NCBI RefSeq assembly: GCF_015040615.1
Contig: NZ_CP060402.1
Span: 868,001 to 932,000 of the forward strand
From: Microbacterium sp. YJN-G
GTDB lineage: Bacteria > Actinomycetota > Actinomycetes > Actinomycetales > Microbacteriaceae
DNA length: 64,000 bases
Reading direction: 5' to 3'
Each line of letters starts with the position of its first letter. Positions within the stretch are counted from its first letter, which is position 1. The notes beneath the pieces are model-generated. The model saw only the letters and a program-made list of their open reading frames with translations, ran no database searches and was not told where the DNA came from. The position numbers were made by a program, and so were the translations under genes. Shown here piece by piece: positions 48,865-57,645 of the stretch.

Positions 48865-49628
48865 GGCGTCTTCACCTCGCCGGCACGCGCGCGGTCCGCG
48901 CGGCGCTCGAGGAAGGCGGTCATGCGGCGGTGCTTCTCGTCGCTCTCGAACAGCTCGGCCTGCACCTCGAGCTCGATGCCGGGATGCTGGTCGGCGGGGG
49001 CGAGCAGCACGAGCTTGGTCAGCGCTGTGGCCCGGGGACCGTTGGCGCAGATGCGATCGGTCAGCGCATGCGCCGCCGCCATAAGGTCGCCGGGTTCGTG
49101 CAGCGCGGAGAGCAGGCCCCAGGCCAGTGCCTCCTCGCCGTCGATGATGCGGCCGGTGAGCAGCAGTTCGCTCGCGCGCGCATGGCCGATGATCTCGGGC
49201 AGCCGCCAGGTCGCTCCCGCGGCGGCGATGATGCCCAGCCCGGTCTCGGGGTTGCCGAAGCGCACCCGGGGCGTGCCGATGCGGATGTCCGCGGCGTAGG
49301 CGAGTTCGGCGCCGCCGCCCAGCGCGTAGCCGTCGACGGCGGCGATGACGGGCATCGGCAGGGCGCGGATGCGGCGGAACGCCGTCGTGTTGACGCCGCG
49401 CCTGGCATCGGCCGCGTCACGGTCGCGCAGCTGCCCGATGTCGGCGCCCGACGCGAAGACCCCGTCGGAGCCGGTGAGGATCAGCACACGCGGGTTCTCT
49501 TCGAGCTCCTCGCACAGCGCGTGCAGCTCGTCGATCACGGCCTGGTCGATGGCGTTGCGCACCTCCGGCCGGTTCAGGGCGGCGACGACGCGATCGTCGC
49601 GTCGCTCGATCTGCAGCATCTCAGCCAT
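48861..49628 (-). CDS. paaF: Enoyl-CoA hydratase PaaF
   Basis: A 255-residue crotonase that hydrates the dehydroadipyl-CoA of the pathway. Unlike the paralogue at 37203 it keeps both acid-base glutamates (YALGGGAELAYA and NPETGLG). It overlaps the thiolase stop by 8 bp and the paaH start by 4 bp. Confidence 0.92.
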   Translation of the reverse strand: MAEMLQIERRDDRVVAALNRPEVRNAIDQAVIDELHALCEELEENPRVLILTGSDGVFASGADIGQLRDRDAADARRGVNTTAFRRIRALPMPVIAAVDGYALGGGAELAYAADIRIGTPRVRFGNPETGLGIIAAAGATWRLPEIIGHARASELLLTGRIIDGEEALAWGLLSALHEPGDLMAAAHALTDRICANGPRATALTKLVLLAPADQHPGIELEVQAELFESDEKHRRMTAFLERRADRARAGEVKTP

Positions 49629-50811
49629 CGATCCGCTCCACGATCATCGCCGTGCCCTGGCCGACGCCCACGCACATGGTCGCCAGGCCGTAGCGGGCGC
49701 CGGAGTCCTCGAGACGGCGCAGCAGCGTGACCACCAGCCGGGATCCGCTGGAGCCCAGCGGATGCCCCAGCGCGATCGCACCGCCGTCGGTGTTGACGAT
49801 CTCAGGGTCGAGCCCGAGGCGGCGGATGCTGGCGAGCGACTGCGTCGCGAACGCCTCGTTCAGTTCGACGGCGCCGAGATCGTCGACGGTGAGCCCGGCA
49901 CGGCGCAGCGCCTTCTCGGTCGCGGGAACCGGCCCCAGGCCCATGATCTCGGGTGCCAGCGCGGCGCTCGCGGACGCGACGATGCGGGCGCGGGCGCGCA
50001 GGCCGTGCCGCTGCACGGCATCCGCGCTCGCCACGACGATGGCCGAGGCGCCGTCGTTGAGCGAGCTGGCGTTGCCTGCGGTGACGACGTGCCCGCCGGC
50101 GACGACGGGACGCAGCTTCGCCAGCGCCTCCGGCGACGTCTCCCGGCGCGGGCCCTCATCCACCTCGACCACGCCGCGCGGCGTCTGGACCGCGACGATC
50201 TCGCGCGCCAGCCGCCCGGCGTCGATCGCGGCCAGGGCGCGCTGATGGCTGAGCAGGGCGAAGGCATCGGCATCCTCGCGGCTGATCCCGTCGACGCGGG
50301 CGACCTCCTCAGCGGTCTCGGGCATCGAGAAGGTGGCCTTGTCGCGGGCGAGCAGTCGTGGATTCGCGAACCGCCAGCCGATCGACGTGTCGTACGCCGC
50401 GCCCGGTTTCGCCCACGCCCGCTCGGGCTTGGCCTGCACCCAGGGTGCCCGGGTCATCGACTCGACACCGCCCGCGACGATCACCTCCGCGTCGCCTGAG
50501 CGGATCGCCTGCGACGCCATCGCGATCGCCGACATGCCCGAGGCGCACAGCCGGTTCACGGTGATGCCGGGCAGGGTGTCGGGCAGTCCCGCCAGCAGCA
50601 CGGCCATGCGTGCGACGTTGCGGTTGTCCTCGCCTGCCTGGTTGGCAGCGCCCAGGATGACCTCGTCGATCGCCTCGTGCGGCACACCCGACCTGGCGAC
50701 CGTCTCACCGACGACGAGCGCCGCCAGGTCGTCGGGACGTACGCCGGCCAGCGCACCGCCGTAGCGGCTGACGGGGGTGCGGATGCCGTCGACGAGATAC
50801 GCCTCCGCCAT
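49621..50811 (-). CDS. paaJ: 3-oxoadipyl-CoA / acyl-CoA thiolase PaaJ
   Basis: A 396-residue thiolase. Acyl-acceptor Cys89 (NRLCASGMSAI), GGVESMTRAP, NEAFATQSL, GHPLGSSGSR and CVGVGQGTA contain all four active-site loops. It cleaves 3-oxoadipyl-CoA to succinyl-CoA and acetyl-CoA. It starts 2 bp after the E2 gene, so the lower phenylacetate genes and the dehydrogenase complex share an operon. Confidence 0.93.
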   Translation of the reverse strand: MAEAYLVDGIRTPVSRYGGALAGVRPDDLAALVVGETVARSGVPHEAIDEVILGAANQAGEDNRNVARMAVLLAGLPDTLPGITVNRLCASGMSAIAMASQAIRSGDAEVIVAGGVESMTRAPWVQAKPERAWAKPGAAYDTSIGWRFANPRLLARDKATFSMPETAEEVARVDGISREDADAFALLSHQRALAAIDAGRLAREIVAVQTPRGVVEVDEGPRRETSPEALAKLRPVVAGGHVVTAGNASSLNDGASAIVVASADAVQRHGLRARARIVASASAALAPEIMGLGPVPATEKALRRAGLTVDDLGAVELNEAFATQSLASIRRLGLDPEIVNTDGGAIALGHPLGSSGSRLVVTLLRRLEDSGARYGLATMCVGVGQGTAMIVERIDG

Positions 50812-50813
50812 GG

Positions 50814-52364
50814 TCAGACCCTCCCGTAGGCGCGCAGCGGATGCTCGATGAGCTCGACCACGCGGCGCAGGAACCCGGAGGCGTAGCCGCCGTCGCACAC
50901 CCGGTGGTCGAACACCAGCGAGAGCTGGGCGATCCGGCGGACCACGATCGCCCCGTCGACCACCCAGGGACGCTCGATCATCCGGCCGATACCGAGGATC
51001 GCCACGTCGGGATGATTGATGATCGCGGCCGATCCGTCGACCCCGAAGCCGCCGTAGTTGTTCAGCGTGAACGTCGATCCGCGCAGCCGCTCGGGCGGCA
51101 TGGATCCGGCGCGTGCGGTCTCGGCCAGTTCGCGCAGCGCGGCATCCAGCTGCTCGACGGTGAGCTCGTGGGCGCGCGGGACGACGGGCACGAGCAACCC
51201 GCGCGCGGTGTCGGCGGCGATGCCGAGGTTCACGCCCTCGAACGAGATGATCTCCTCGCCGTCCTCGCTGAGGCGTGAGGCGAGCAGCGGGTAGTCGGCG
51301 AGGGCCAGCAGTGCGAAGCGGGCCACGAGCGCGGTCAGCGACGGCGCCTTCGCGCCCTCGGTGGCCATGTCGGCACGCAGCTCCCACAGTCGGGTGGCGT
51401 CCACATCGACCCACACGGTCGCCTCGGGGATCTCGGAACGGCTGCGGCTGAGCTTGGCGCTGACGGCCTTGCGCAGCGGCCCCATCCGCTCCCGCGAGCG
51501 CACGGCGAGCCCGTCGATCGCACCCGCGTGCGGCGTTGCCGACGAGCCGGTCGATACGGCGACGCCGTCCACCGCGCTGTCGACGGCCGCACGCAGCACG
51601 TCACCGCGGGTGATCGCCCCATCGGGGCCGGTCGCGACGACCGTGCGCACATCGACGCCGAGGTCGCGGGCGAGGCGGCGCACGAGAGGGGAGCGCACCG
51701 CGACCGGGCGGGACGACGGGCCATCCGATCGCTCGGCCGGCGCCGCGGCGCCGGGCGCCGGGGCGCCGGGCGCCGGGGCGTGTTCCTGGGGAGCATCGAC
51801 GGCCGGCGCGGATGCCGTCGTCGCGGTGGAGGTGGATGGCGCAGGGGAGGCGGATGCCTTCGCCGCAACGGGGACGGCTGCCGACGCAACGGAGGCGGGT
51901 GCCGCCGCGCGTGCACGGCGCCGGCCGGAGCCGGCGCGTTCGCTGGTGCCGTAGCCGATCAGTACGTTCCCCGACCCTGCGCGCTCCTCGGAGCGGTAGG
52001 CGTCCTTCTCGGTCGTGCCGGAGCTTCTCGCGCGAACGGCATCCCTGCTCGCGACGGCATCCGCGCTCGCCGCAGCATCCGGGTCGCCGACGGCATCCGC
52101 TGTCCGCGGCGCCGGGGCGCCGTCGACCTCGAGGACGGGTGCTCCGACCAGGATCGTGTCGCCAGGGGCGCCGTGCAGCGCCGTGATCACTCCCGAGAAC
52201 GGCGAGGGCAGTTCGACGATGCTCTTCGCGGTCTCGACCTCGGCGACGGCCTGGTCGGTCGCGATGGTGTCGCCGACCGCGACGAGCCACTGCACGAGAC
52301 CTGCCTCGGTGAGCCCCTCGCCGAGATCGGGCAGACGGAAGACGCGAGCGGTCGCGGTCGTCAT
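50814..52364 (-). CDS. bkdC: Branched-chain 2-oxo acid dehydrogenase, E2 (dihydrolipoyl transacylase)
   Basis: A 516-residue E2. One N-terminal lipoyl domain (VETAKSIVELPSP with the lipoyl Lys), a long Ala/Pro linker of about 140 residues, an E1/E3-binding domain (RSPLVRRLARDLGVDV... GPDGAITRGDVL), and a catalytic acyltransferase domain ending in DHRVCDGGYAS (His and Asp of catalysis). It carries acyl groups from E1 to CoA. No lpd gene (E3) is adjacent. Confidence 0.92.
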   Translation of the reverse strand: MTTATARVFRLPDLGEGLTEAGLVQWLVAVGDTIATDQAVAEVETAKSIVELPSPFSGVITALHGAPGDTILVGAPVLEVDGAPAPRTADAVGDPDAAASADAVASRDAVRARSSGTTEKDAYRSEERAGSGNVLIGYGTSERAGSGRRRARAAAPASVASAAVPVAAKASASPAPSTSTATTASAPAVDAPQEHAPAPGAPAPGAAAPAERSDGPSSRPVAVRSPLVRRLARDLGVDVRTVVATGPDGAITRGDVLRAAVDSAVDGVAVSTGSSATPHAGAIDGLAVRSRERMGPLRKAVSAKLSRSRSEIPEATVWVDVDATRLWELRADMATEGAKAPSLTALVARFALLALADYPLLASRLSEDGEEIISFEGVNLGIAADTARGLLVPVVPRAHELTVEQLDAALRELAETARAGSMPPERLRGSTFTLNNYGGFGVDGSAAIINHPDVAILGIGRMIERPWVVDGAIVVRRIAQLSLVFDHRVCDGGYASGFLRRVVELIEHPLRAYGRV

Positions 52365-53407
52365 CGTGCAGCCCCCTCGGCGGGCTCGTCGTCCCAGTGC
52401 AGCGAGTCGATGGCATCGAGGATGCGATCGGCATCCGGCAGGTACCAGTGCTCGAGCTTCGGGGGAGCGAAGGGCGTGTCGAATCCGGTGACCCGGCGCA
52501 CGGGCGCCTCGAGGTACTCGAAGCAGCGCTCGAAGACCCGGGCCTGGATCTCGCCGGCCACGCTCACGTATCCGGGTGCCTCGGCCACCACCACTGCTCG
52601 TCCGGTGCCGCGGACGGCGGCGGTCACCGTCGCGTCGTCGAACGGCGAGAGGCTGCGCACATCGATCACCTGCACGCTGCGGCCCTCGGATGCGGCGATC
52701 TCGGCCGCCTCCAGGGCGACGGGCACCATGGCCGCGTACGCGAGCACGGTGACGTCGGTTCCCTCGCGGACGACACGCGCGGTGCCCAGATCGGCGGTGA
52801 TGGAGGTGTCGACCTCGCCCTTGGACCAGTACAGCTTCTTCGGCTCGAGGAACACGACCGGGTCGGGCGAGGCGATCGCCGCCCGCAGCAGCGAATACGC
52901 ATCCTGCGGGGTCGACGGCGCGACCACGGTCAGCCCGGGAGTGTGCGCGTAGTACGCCTCGGACGAGTCGCAGTGATGCTCCACCCCGCCGATGCCGCCG
53001 CCGAACGGGATGCGGATGACGATCGGCATCCGCACGCCGCCGCGGGTGCGGTTGCCGAGCTTGGCGACGTGGCTGACGACCTGCTCGAACGCGGGCAGCG
53101 CGAACGCGTCGAACTGCATCTCGACCACCGGGCGCATGCCGTTCATGGCCATGCCCACGGCGGTGCCGATGATGCCGGACTCGGCCAGCGGGGTGTCGAA
53201 GCAGCGGTCCTCGCCGAACCGCTCCGCGAGTCCGTCGGTGATGCGGAACACGCCGCCGAGCGCCCCGACGTCCTCCCCGAAGACGACCACACCGGGGTCC
53301 TCCTGGATGGCGTCGGCGAGGGCACGGTTCAGCGCGGCGGCCATGGTCATGGTGCCCACCACGTGGCGGTTGGTGTCGATGTTGATGTCGTCGTGTGCGA
53401 TCGTCAT
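52361..53407 (-). CDS. bkdB: Branched-chain 2-oxo acid dehydrogenase, E1 beta
   Basis: A 348-residue E1 beta subunit: a transketolase pyrimidine-type domain (GEDVGALGGVFRIT, DTPLAESGIIGTAVGMAMNG, IPFGGGIGGVEHHCDSSEAY as short motifs) and a C-terminal transketolase domain. It pairs with E1 alpha to decarboxylate the branched keto acids of leucine, isoleucine and valine. Both ends overlap neighbours as ATGA. Confidence 0.93.
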   Translation of the reverse strand: MTIAHDDINIDTNRHVVGTMTMAAALNRALADAIQEDPGVVVFGEDVGALGGVFRITDGLAERFGEDRCFDTPLAESGIIGTAVGMAMNGMRPVVEMQFDAFALPAFEQVVSHVAKLGNRTRGGVRMPIVIRIPFGGGIGGVEHHCDSSEAYYAHTPGLTVVAPSTPQDAYSLLRAAIASPDPVVFLEPKKLYWSKGEVDTSITADLGTARVVREGTDVTVLAYAAMVPVALEAAEIAASEGRSVQVIDVRSLSPFDDATVTAAVRGTGRAVVVAEAPGYVSVAGEIQARVFERCFEYLEAPVRRVTGFDTPFAPPKLEHWYLPDADRILDAIDSLHWDDEPAEGAAR

Positions 53408-54507
53408 CGGTGGCCTCCGGCGTCGGTGAGGGATGAGCGCTCGATCTCGCCACGCAGCAGCTGCCATTGCTCCTCGAGCTGCGTCGAGCGGTCGGCGGTG
53501 ACGAAGCGGAACAGGTCTTCGGGGTCGAGGTCGGCATCCGTGTTGAGCGCGTCGCGCAGTGCGGATGCGATGCTCTCCGCGCCGGCGGCGAGGCGCTCTT
53601 CTGCCGCGTCGTCGAGCAGGCCGCGTGAGAGCAAGTGAGCTCGCATGCGGCTGAGCGGATCGCGCGCGACCCACGCCTTCACCTCGTCGCGCTCGCGGTA
53701 GCGGGTGTCGTCGTCGGCGTTGGTGTGCGCCTGCATCCGGTAGGTGTGCGCCTCGATGAGGGAGGGGCCGCCGCCGGAGCGGGCGCGCTCGACGGCCTCA
53801 CCGAGCACCGCGAGCACGGCGGCGACGTCGTTGCCGTCGACCCGCTGCCCGGGCATGCCGTACCCGATCGCCTTGTGCGCCAGCGACGGCGCCGCGGTCT
53901 GCCGCGACAGCGGCACCGAGATCGCGAACTCGTTGTTCTGCACGAAGAAGACCACCGGCACGTGGAAGACCGCCGCGAAGTTCATCGCCTCGTGGAAGTC
54001 CCCCTCGCTGGTCGCGCCATCGCCGCACAGCGCGAGCACGACCGTGTCCTCACCGCGGTGCTTCGCGGCCTGCGCGAATCCGACTGCGTGCAGCAGCTGC
54101 GTGGCCAGGGGCGTGGCCTGCGGGGCGACGCGGTGCTCGGCTGGGTCGTAGCCGGAGTGCCAGTCGCCCTTCAGCAGCACCATGGCATCGGCCGGGCTCA
54201 CGCCGCATCCGATCACGGCGACGGAATCACGGTAGGTCGGGAACAGCCAGTCGTGCTCACCGAGCACGAGCGAGGCTCCCACCTGGCACGCCTCCTGTCC
54301 GTGCGAGGACGGGTAGACGGCCAGGCGTCCCTGACGCACCAGTGCGTACGCCTGGTCGTTGATGCGGCGTCCCTCGACGAGGCCGCGGTATGCGCGCAGC
54401 AGGGTGTCGTCGTCCGGCATCGCGTAGCGCTCGTCGGCGACGGCCGCACCGTGCTCGTCGATGAGTGCGACGGGTGTGTCGCGGGGGAGCAGGTCATCAT
54501 GCTGCAT
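53404..54507 (-). CDS. bkdA: Branched-chain 2-oxo acid dehydrogenase, E1 alpha
   Basis: A 367-residue ThDP-binding E1 alpha. ThDP motif GDGATSEGDFHEAMNFAA (GDG... with Asn 27 residues on: VQNN) and HSGYDPAEHRVAP are conserved. The start at 54507 has AAGGAGGGCG at 7 nt. It is the first gene of the long bkd-paa operon and is divergent from an Lrp-type regulator; the spacer has a dyad that suits such a protein. Confidence 0.93.
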   Translation of the reverse strand: MQHDDLLPRDTPVALIDEHGAAVADERYAMPDDDTLLRAYRGLVEGRRINDQAYALVRQGRLAVYPSSHGQEACQVGASLVLGEHDWLFPTYRDSVAVIGCGVSPADAMVLLKGDWHSGYDPAEHRVAPQATPLATQLLHAVGFAQAAKHRGEDTVVLALCGDGATSEGDFHEAMNFAAVFHVPVVFFVQNNEFAISVPLSRQTAAPSLAHKAIGYGMPGQRVDGNDVAAVLAVLGEAVERARSGGGPSLIEAHTYRMQAHTNADDDTRYRERDEVKAWVARDPLSRMRAHLLSRGLLDDAAEERLAAGAESIASALRDALNTDADLDPEDLFRFVTADRSTQLEEQWQLLRGEIERSSLTDAGGHR

Positions 54508-54560
54508 CGGTTCGCCCTCCTTGCCGAACGTGGTGTGGCCAGTCTGGCCCTCGCGTGTCA

Positions 54561-54601
54561 ATCGTCCAATCAACCTCAGAAAGATCTGGATGATTGGCGA
54601 T
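54561..54601. promoter_or_regulatory. Candidate Lrp/AsnC operator in the bkd divergent spacer
   Basis: ATCGTCCAATCA (54561-54572) and TGATTGGCGAT (54591-54601) form inverted near-repeats with centres about 30 bp apart, suitable for an Lrp octamer. It lies between the E1 alpha start and the regulator. Confidence 0.6.
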
Positions 54602-54671
54602 AGTCTCGGTCTTCAGGAAGCGAACTGTCAGAGCCCGCTGACGGAACGACGCCGAGGACGAAGGGGTTCAT

Positions 54672-55109
54672 ATGACGCTGCTGGATGCCACCGACCGTGC
54701 GATCCTCGACCAGCTGCGCCGCGATGCGCGCACCTCGATGACGGCCATCGCGGATGCCGTGCACATCTCGCGCGCCGGTGCCCACGCCCGCATCAAGCGG
54801 CTCACGGATGCGGGGGTCATCACCGGGTACACGGTGCGCACCGACCCGGTGCAGCTCGGGCACCACGCCTCGGCCTACGTCATGCTCGCCATCGAGCAGG
54901 CCACCTGGCAGGACGTGCAGGCTCGGCTGCGGGCGATTCCCGAGGTTGAGCACATGGCACTGGTGGGCGGGGACTTCGACGTCATCCTGCTCGTGCGTGC
55001 CAGCGACGCGCGCGACCTGCGGCGCATCGTGCTGGAGGACATCCAGGCGATTCCGTCGATCCGCTCGACCCGCACCACGCTGATCTTCGAGGACTTCACG
55101 CGCGAGTGA
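54672..55109 (+). CDS. Lrp/AsnC-family regulator (BkdR-like)
   Basis: A 145-residue regulator with N-terminal HTH (MTAIADAVHISRAGAHARIKRL) and a C-terminal RAM effector domain (VEHMALVGGDFDVILLVRA). Divergent from bkdABC, as BkdR is in other bacteria, so it probably senses a branched-chain amino acid and controls the operon. Confidence 0.9.
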   Translation: MTLLDATDRAILDQLRRDARTSMTAIADAVHISRAGAHARIKRLTDAGVITGYTVRTDPVQLGHHASAYVMLAIEQATWQDVQARLRAIPEVEHMALVGGDFDVILLVRASDARDLRRIVLEDIQAIPSIRSTRTTLIFEDFTRE

Positions 55110-55146
55110 GCCGCGGCATCCGGTGACAGCATCCGGATGCCGCGGC
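55110..55146. terminator. Bidirectional hairpin terminator, 14-bp arms
   Basis: GCCGCGGCATCCGG (55110-55123) and its exact complement at 55133-55146, with a 9-nt loop, lie between the Lrp stop and the MFS stop (convergent). Strong GC stem, no T tract. Confidence 0.75.
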
Positions 55147-55164
55147 CGCAGGCTCTCCCCGCGG

Positions 55165-56568
55165 TCAGGCTGACTGGCGCGGGGCGCGCAGCAGCGCGAC
55201 GCCGGCGACGAGCCCGGCCAGGGCGATGATCGCGGCGCCGGTGAACGCGGCGCCGTATCCCGCCTCGGCGCCCGCGGAGGCCGCGATCGGCGCGGAGATC
55301 GCCGCCAGCGCGGCCAGGCCCAGCGCCGAGCCGATCTGGTAGCTGGTGTTCACCAGTCCCGACGCCACGCCGGCGTCGGCCGGGGGAGCGCTGGCGATCG
55401 CGGTGCTCAGCGAGGGCACGAAGGCCAGCGCCATGCCCGCCGCGGCGACCAGCGAGGCGGGGAGCACGTGGCCCGCGTAACCGCCATCTGCGGGTGCGAG
55501 CGCCAGCCATCCGATGCCGGCGGCGAGGGCTGCGAAGCCGCCGATGAGCATCGCGCGGGTGCCGAAGCGCGCAGCCAGGCGCGGGGCGACCAGCGTCATA
55601 CCGAGCACGATCAGCAGGGTCATCGGGATCAGTGCCGCACCGGCCGCGAACGCGGTCGCGCCGAGCACGTTCTGCAGGTGCAGGTTCAGGAAGAACCACA
55701 TCGGGATCCAGGCGGCGCCGAGGAGCAGCTGGGCGACGTTGGCACCGGCTAGCTGGGGCAGGCGCAGCATGCGCGGTCGCAGCAGCGGCTCGGCGGCCCG
55801 CGCCTGCCGCACTCCGAAGCCGATCAGCAGCAGGATGCCGGCGCCGATCGCCACGAGAGTCGTGGTGCTCGCCCATCCGGTCTCGGGCGCCTGCACGACA
55901 CCGAAGACGGTGGCGGCGAGTCCGAGCGTGCCGGTCACGGCGCCGAGGACGTCGACGCGGCCGGCGCTGCGCGCTCCGGCCGGGAATGCGGCGGGCGTGA
56001 GCAGCAGGATGGCGAGTGCGATCGGGACGGTGACGTAGAACACCCACGGCCAGCCGAGGTACTCGGTGAGCACGCCGCCGAGGAACACACCCGCGGTGCC
56101 GCCGATCGGTGCCGCGGCGCCGTATACGGCGAACGCACGCGGCAGCTGCGGCGTGCCGCCGAAGACGGCCATCAGCAGACTGAGGGCGGCGGGGGCGATG
56201 AGTGCGGCTCCTGCGCCCTGCACGGCGCGAGCGGTGATCTCGATCCACGGTGCGGTGGCCACTCCGGCGCCGATCGAGCCGATGAGCAGCACGGCCCATC
56301 CCAGTGCGAACATGCGGCGTGCGCCGAGCAGGTCGGCGAGACGGCCGCCGAGCAGCAGCAGCCCGCCGAAGGCGATCACATAGGCGTTGAAGATCCAGGT
56401 GAGCGTGTCGGGTGTGAAGCCGACGTCCCTCTGGATGTCGGGCAGGGCGACCCCGATGATCGAGGTGTCCATGATGACGACGAACTGCGCGGCCGCGATC
56501 AGCGTGAGAGCGAGGCCCTTGCGTGATCGAGCCGTCGTCGCCGCGGCTGGCATGGTCTGAGTGGACAC
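55165..56568 (-). CDS. MFS transporter, DHA2 (14-helix) family
   Basis: A 467-residue drug:H+ antiporter-2 type exporter with about 14 hydrophobic helices. VVIMDTSIIGVALPDIQRDVG, GGRLADLLGARRMFALG (motif A) and AVQGAGAALIAPAALSL (motif C region) are diagnostic. GTG start at 56568 with AAGGGA upstream. A CsoR-type operator lies 63-79 bp upstream, unusual for this family, and suggests metal or sulfur control. Confidence 0.88.
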   Translation of the reverse strand: MSTQTMPAAATTARSRKGLALTLIAAAQFVVIMDTSIIGVALPDIQRDVGFTPDTLTWIFNAYVIAFGGLLLLGGRLADLLGARRMFALGWAVLLIGSIGAGVATAPWIEITARAVQGAGAALIAPAALSLLMAVFGGTPQLPRAFAVYGAAAPIGGTAGVFLGGVLTEYLGWPWVFYVTVPIALAILLLTPAAFPAGARSAGRVDVLGAVTGTLGLAATVFGVVQAPETGWASTTTLVAIGAGILLLIGFGVRQARAAEPLLRPRMLRLPQLAGANVAQLLLGAAWIPMWFFLNLHLQNVLGATAFAAGAALIPMTLLIVLGMTLVAPRLAARFGTRAMLIGGFAALAAGIGWLALAPADGGYAGHVLPASLVAAAGMALAFVPSLSTAIASAPPADAGVASGLVNTSYQIGSALGLAALAAISAPIAASAGAEAGYGAAFTGAAIIALAGLVAGVALLRAPRQSA

Positions 56569-56589
56569 GGTGAGTCCCTTCGTGGGTGC

Positions 56590-56610
56590 GGATGCCGTGA
56601 ATCGGCATCC
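56590..56610. repeat. Perfect inverted repeat in the 5' leader of the DHA2 gene
   Basis: GGATGCCG-TGAAT-CGGCATCC, 8-bp arms, lies between the CsoR-like site and the GTG start. It could be an mRNA hairpin or a second protein site. Confidence 0.6.
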
Positions 56611-56626
56611 ATCAATGGGACCCAAC

Positions 56627-56651
56627 GGGTATACCCCAGGGGGGTATTCCC
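56627..56651. promoter_or_regulatory. CsoR/RcnR-family-like operator
   Basis: ATACCCC-AGG-GGGGTAT (core 56631-56647), within GGGTATACCCCAGGGGGGTA followed by TTCCC, has the AT-G-tract-CC pattern of CsoR-family operators. No csoR gene is in the window. Confidence 0.6.
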
Positions 56652-56744
56652 GATTCGAGTTGTTTGCGACGCGGCGTGCGGTCGGTGGCGCAACGTGGGA
56701 GCGGGCCCGAGTCCGGCACCAAGGGGGCGGCGGTCAGCCGGAGG

Positions 56745-57395
56745 TCAGGGCAGAACGATCTCGATGCCGTCGTCGAACACCGAGATGCTCACCTGCGTGA
56801 GGTCGTCGACGACGTGAGTCGCGCCGTGGGCTGCGGCGTGGGCGCCGACCCCGATCACCCGCATCCCGGCTGCGAGTCCTGCCGCCACGCCCGCCTCGGA
56901 ATCCTCGAACACCACGCAGTCGGCGGGGTCGATGCCCAGCGCTTCGGCTCCCTTTAGGAAGCCTTCCGGGTCGGGCTTGGAAGCCGACACGCTCTCGGCC
57001 GTGACGGTCAGAGCGGGAACGGTGAGGCCTGCGGCCCCCATCCGCGCGGTCATCAGCGCGATGTCGGCCGAGGTCACGATCGCGTGCGGTGCGTCTCGCA
57101 GCGCCGCCAGCAGAACGCCCGCTCCGGGGATCTCGATGACGCCGTCGACATCCGCGCTCTCGCGCGCGAGCATCTCGGCGTTCTCGACGACGTTGATCGC
57201 GTGGTCGCGGTCGGGGAGCAGGATCGCCATGCTCTGATGTCCCTGCCGCCCGTGCACGACGCTGAGCACGTGCTGCGGGTCGATTCCATGCGGCTCGGCC
57301 CACTCGAGCCAGAGCTTCTCGACGACGGCTGTCGAGTCGACGAGCGTGCCGTCCATGTCGAGCAGGACGGCACGGGCGAGGAGGCGCTGAGTCAT
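56745..57395 (-). CDS. HAD-superfamily phosphatase (sugar-phosphatase-like)
   Basis: A 216-residue HAD hydrolase: Asp13 and Asp15 in LLDMDGTLVDS (nucleophile and acid/base), Thr in IVTSAD, Lys in SASKPDPEGFL, and DCVVFEDSEAG for Mg. The helical cap is of the beta-phosphoglucomutase or sugar-phosphatase type. It resembles DOG/glycerol-phosphatase-like enzymes, but substrate is open. It is divergent from gap. Confidence 0.87.
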   Translation of the reverse strand: MTQRLLARAVLLDMDGTLVDSTAVVEKLWLEWAEPHGIDPQHVLSVVHGRQGHQSMAILLPDRDHAINVVENAEMLARESADVDGVIEIPGAGVLLAALRDAPHAIVTSADIALMTARMGAAGLTVPALTVTAESVSASKPDPEGFLKGAEALGIDPADCVVFEDSEAGVAAGLAAGMRVIGVGAHAAAHGATHVVDDLTQVSISVFDDGIEIVLP

Positions 57396-57491
57396 GCATT
57401 CAGGCTATCCGCCGCACGCGTTCCGGCCCGGGGCGTCACTCGAGCGCGTGATTTCCGCCGTTGTGCACGCCGCTTCGTGACGCGAATCTTC

Positions 57492-57511
57492 GCAGCGGTT
57501 AAGAACGCTGC
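57492..57511. repeat. Inverted repeat in the HAD/gap divergent spacer
   Basis: GCAGCG-GTTAAGAA-CGCTGC, followed by CTTTTC on the plus strand, is either a regulatory palindrome or a small hairpin. The rest of this 250-bp spacer shows nothing I recognise. Confidence 0.4.
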
Positions 57512-57645
57512 TTTTCGGCATCCGGAATCGCCTGAAACCGCAGGCCGGGCGGATTCGCGCGGATAGCCTGGTCTGCGGGCGGATCCGCCCCATTCCACGC
57601 CGCGCCGCACCCCGATGGCGCGCGCCGACGCACGCAAGGACGCAC

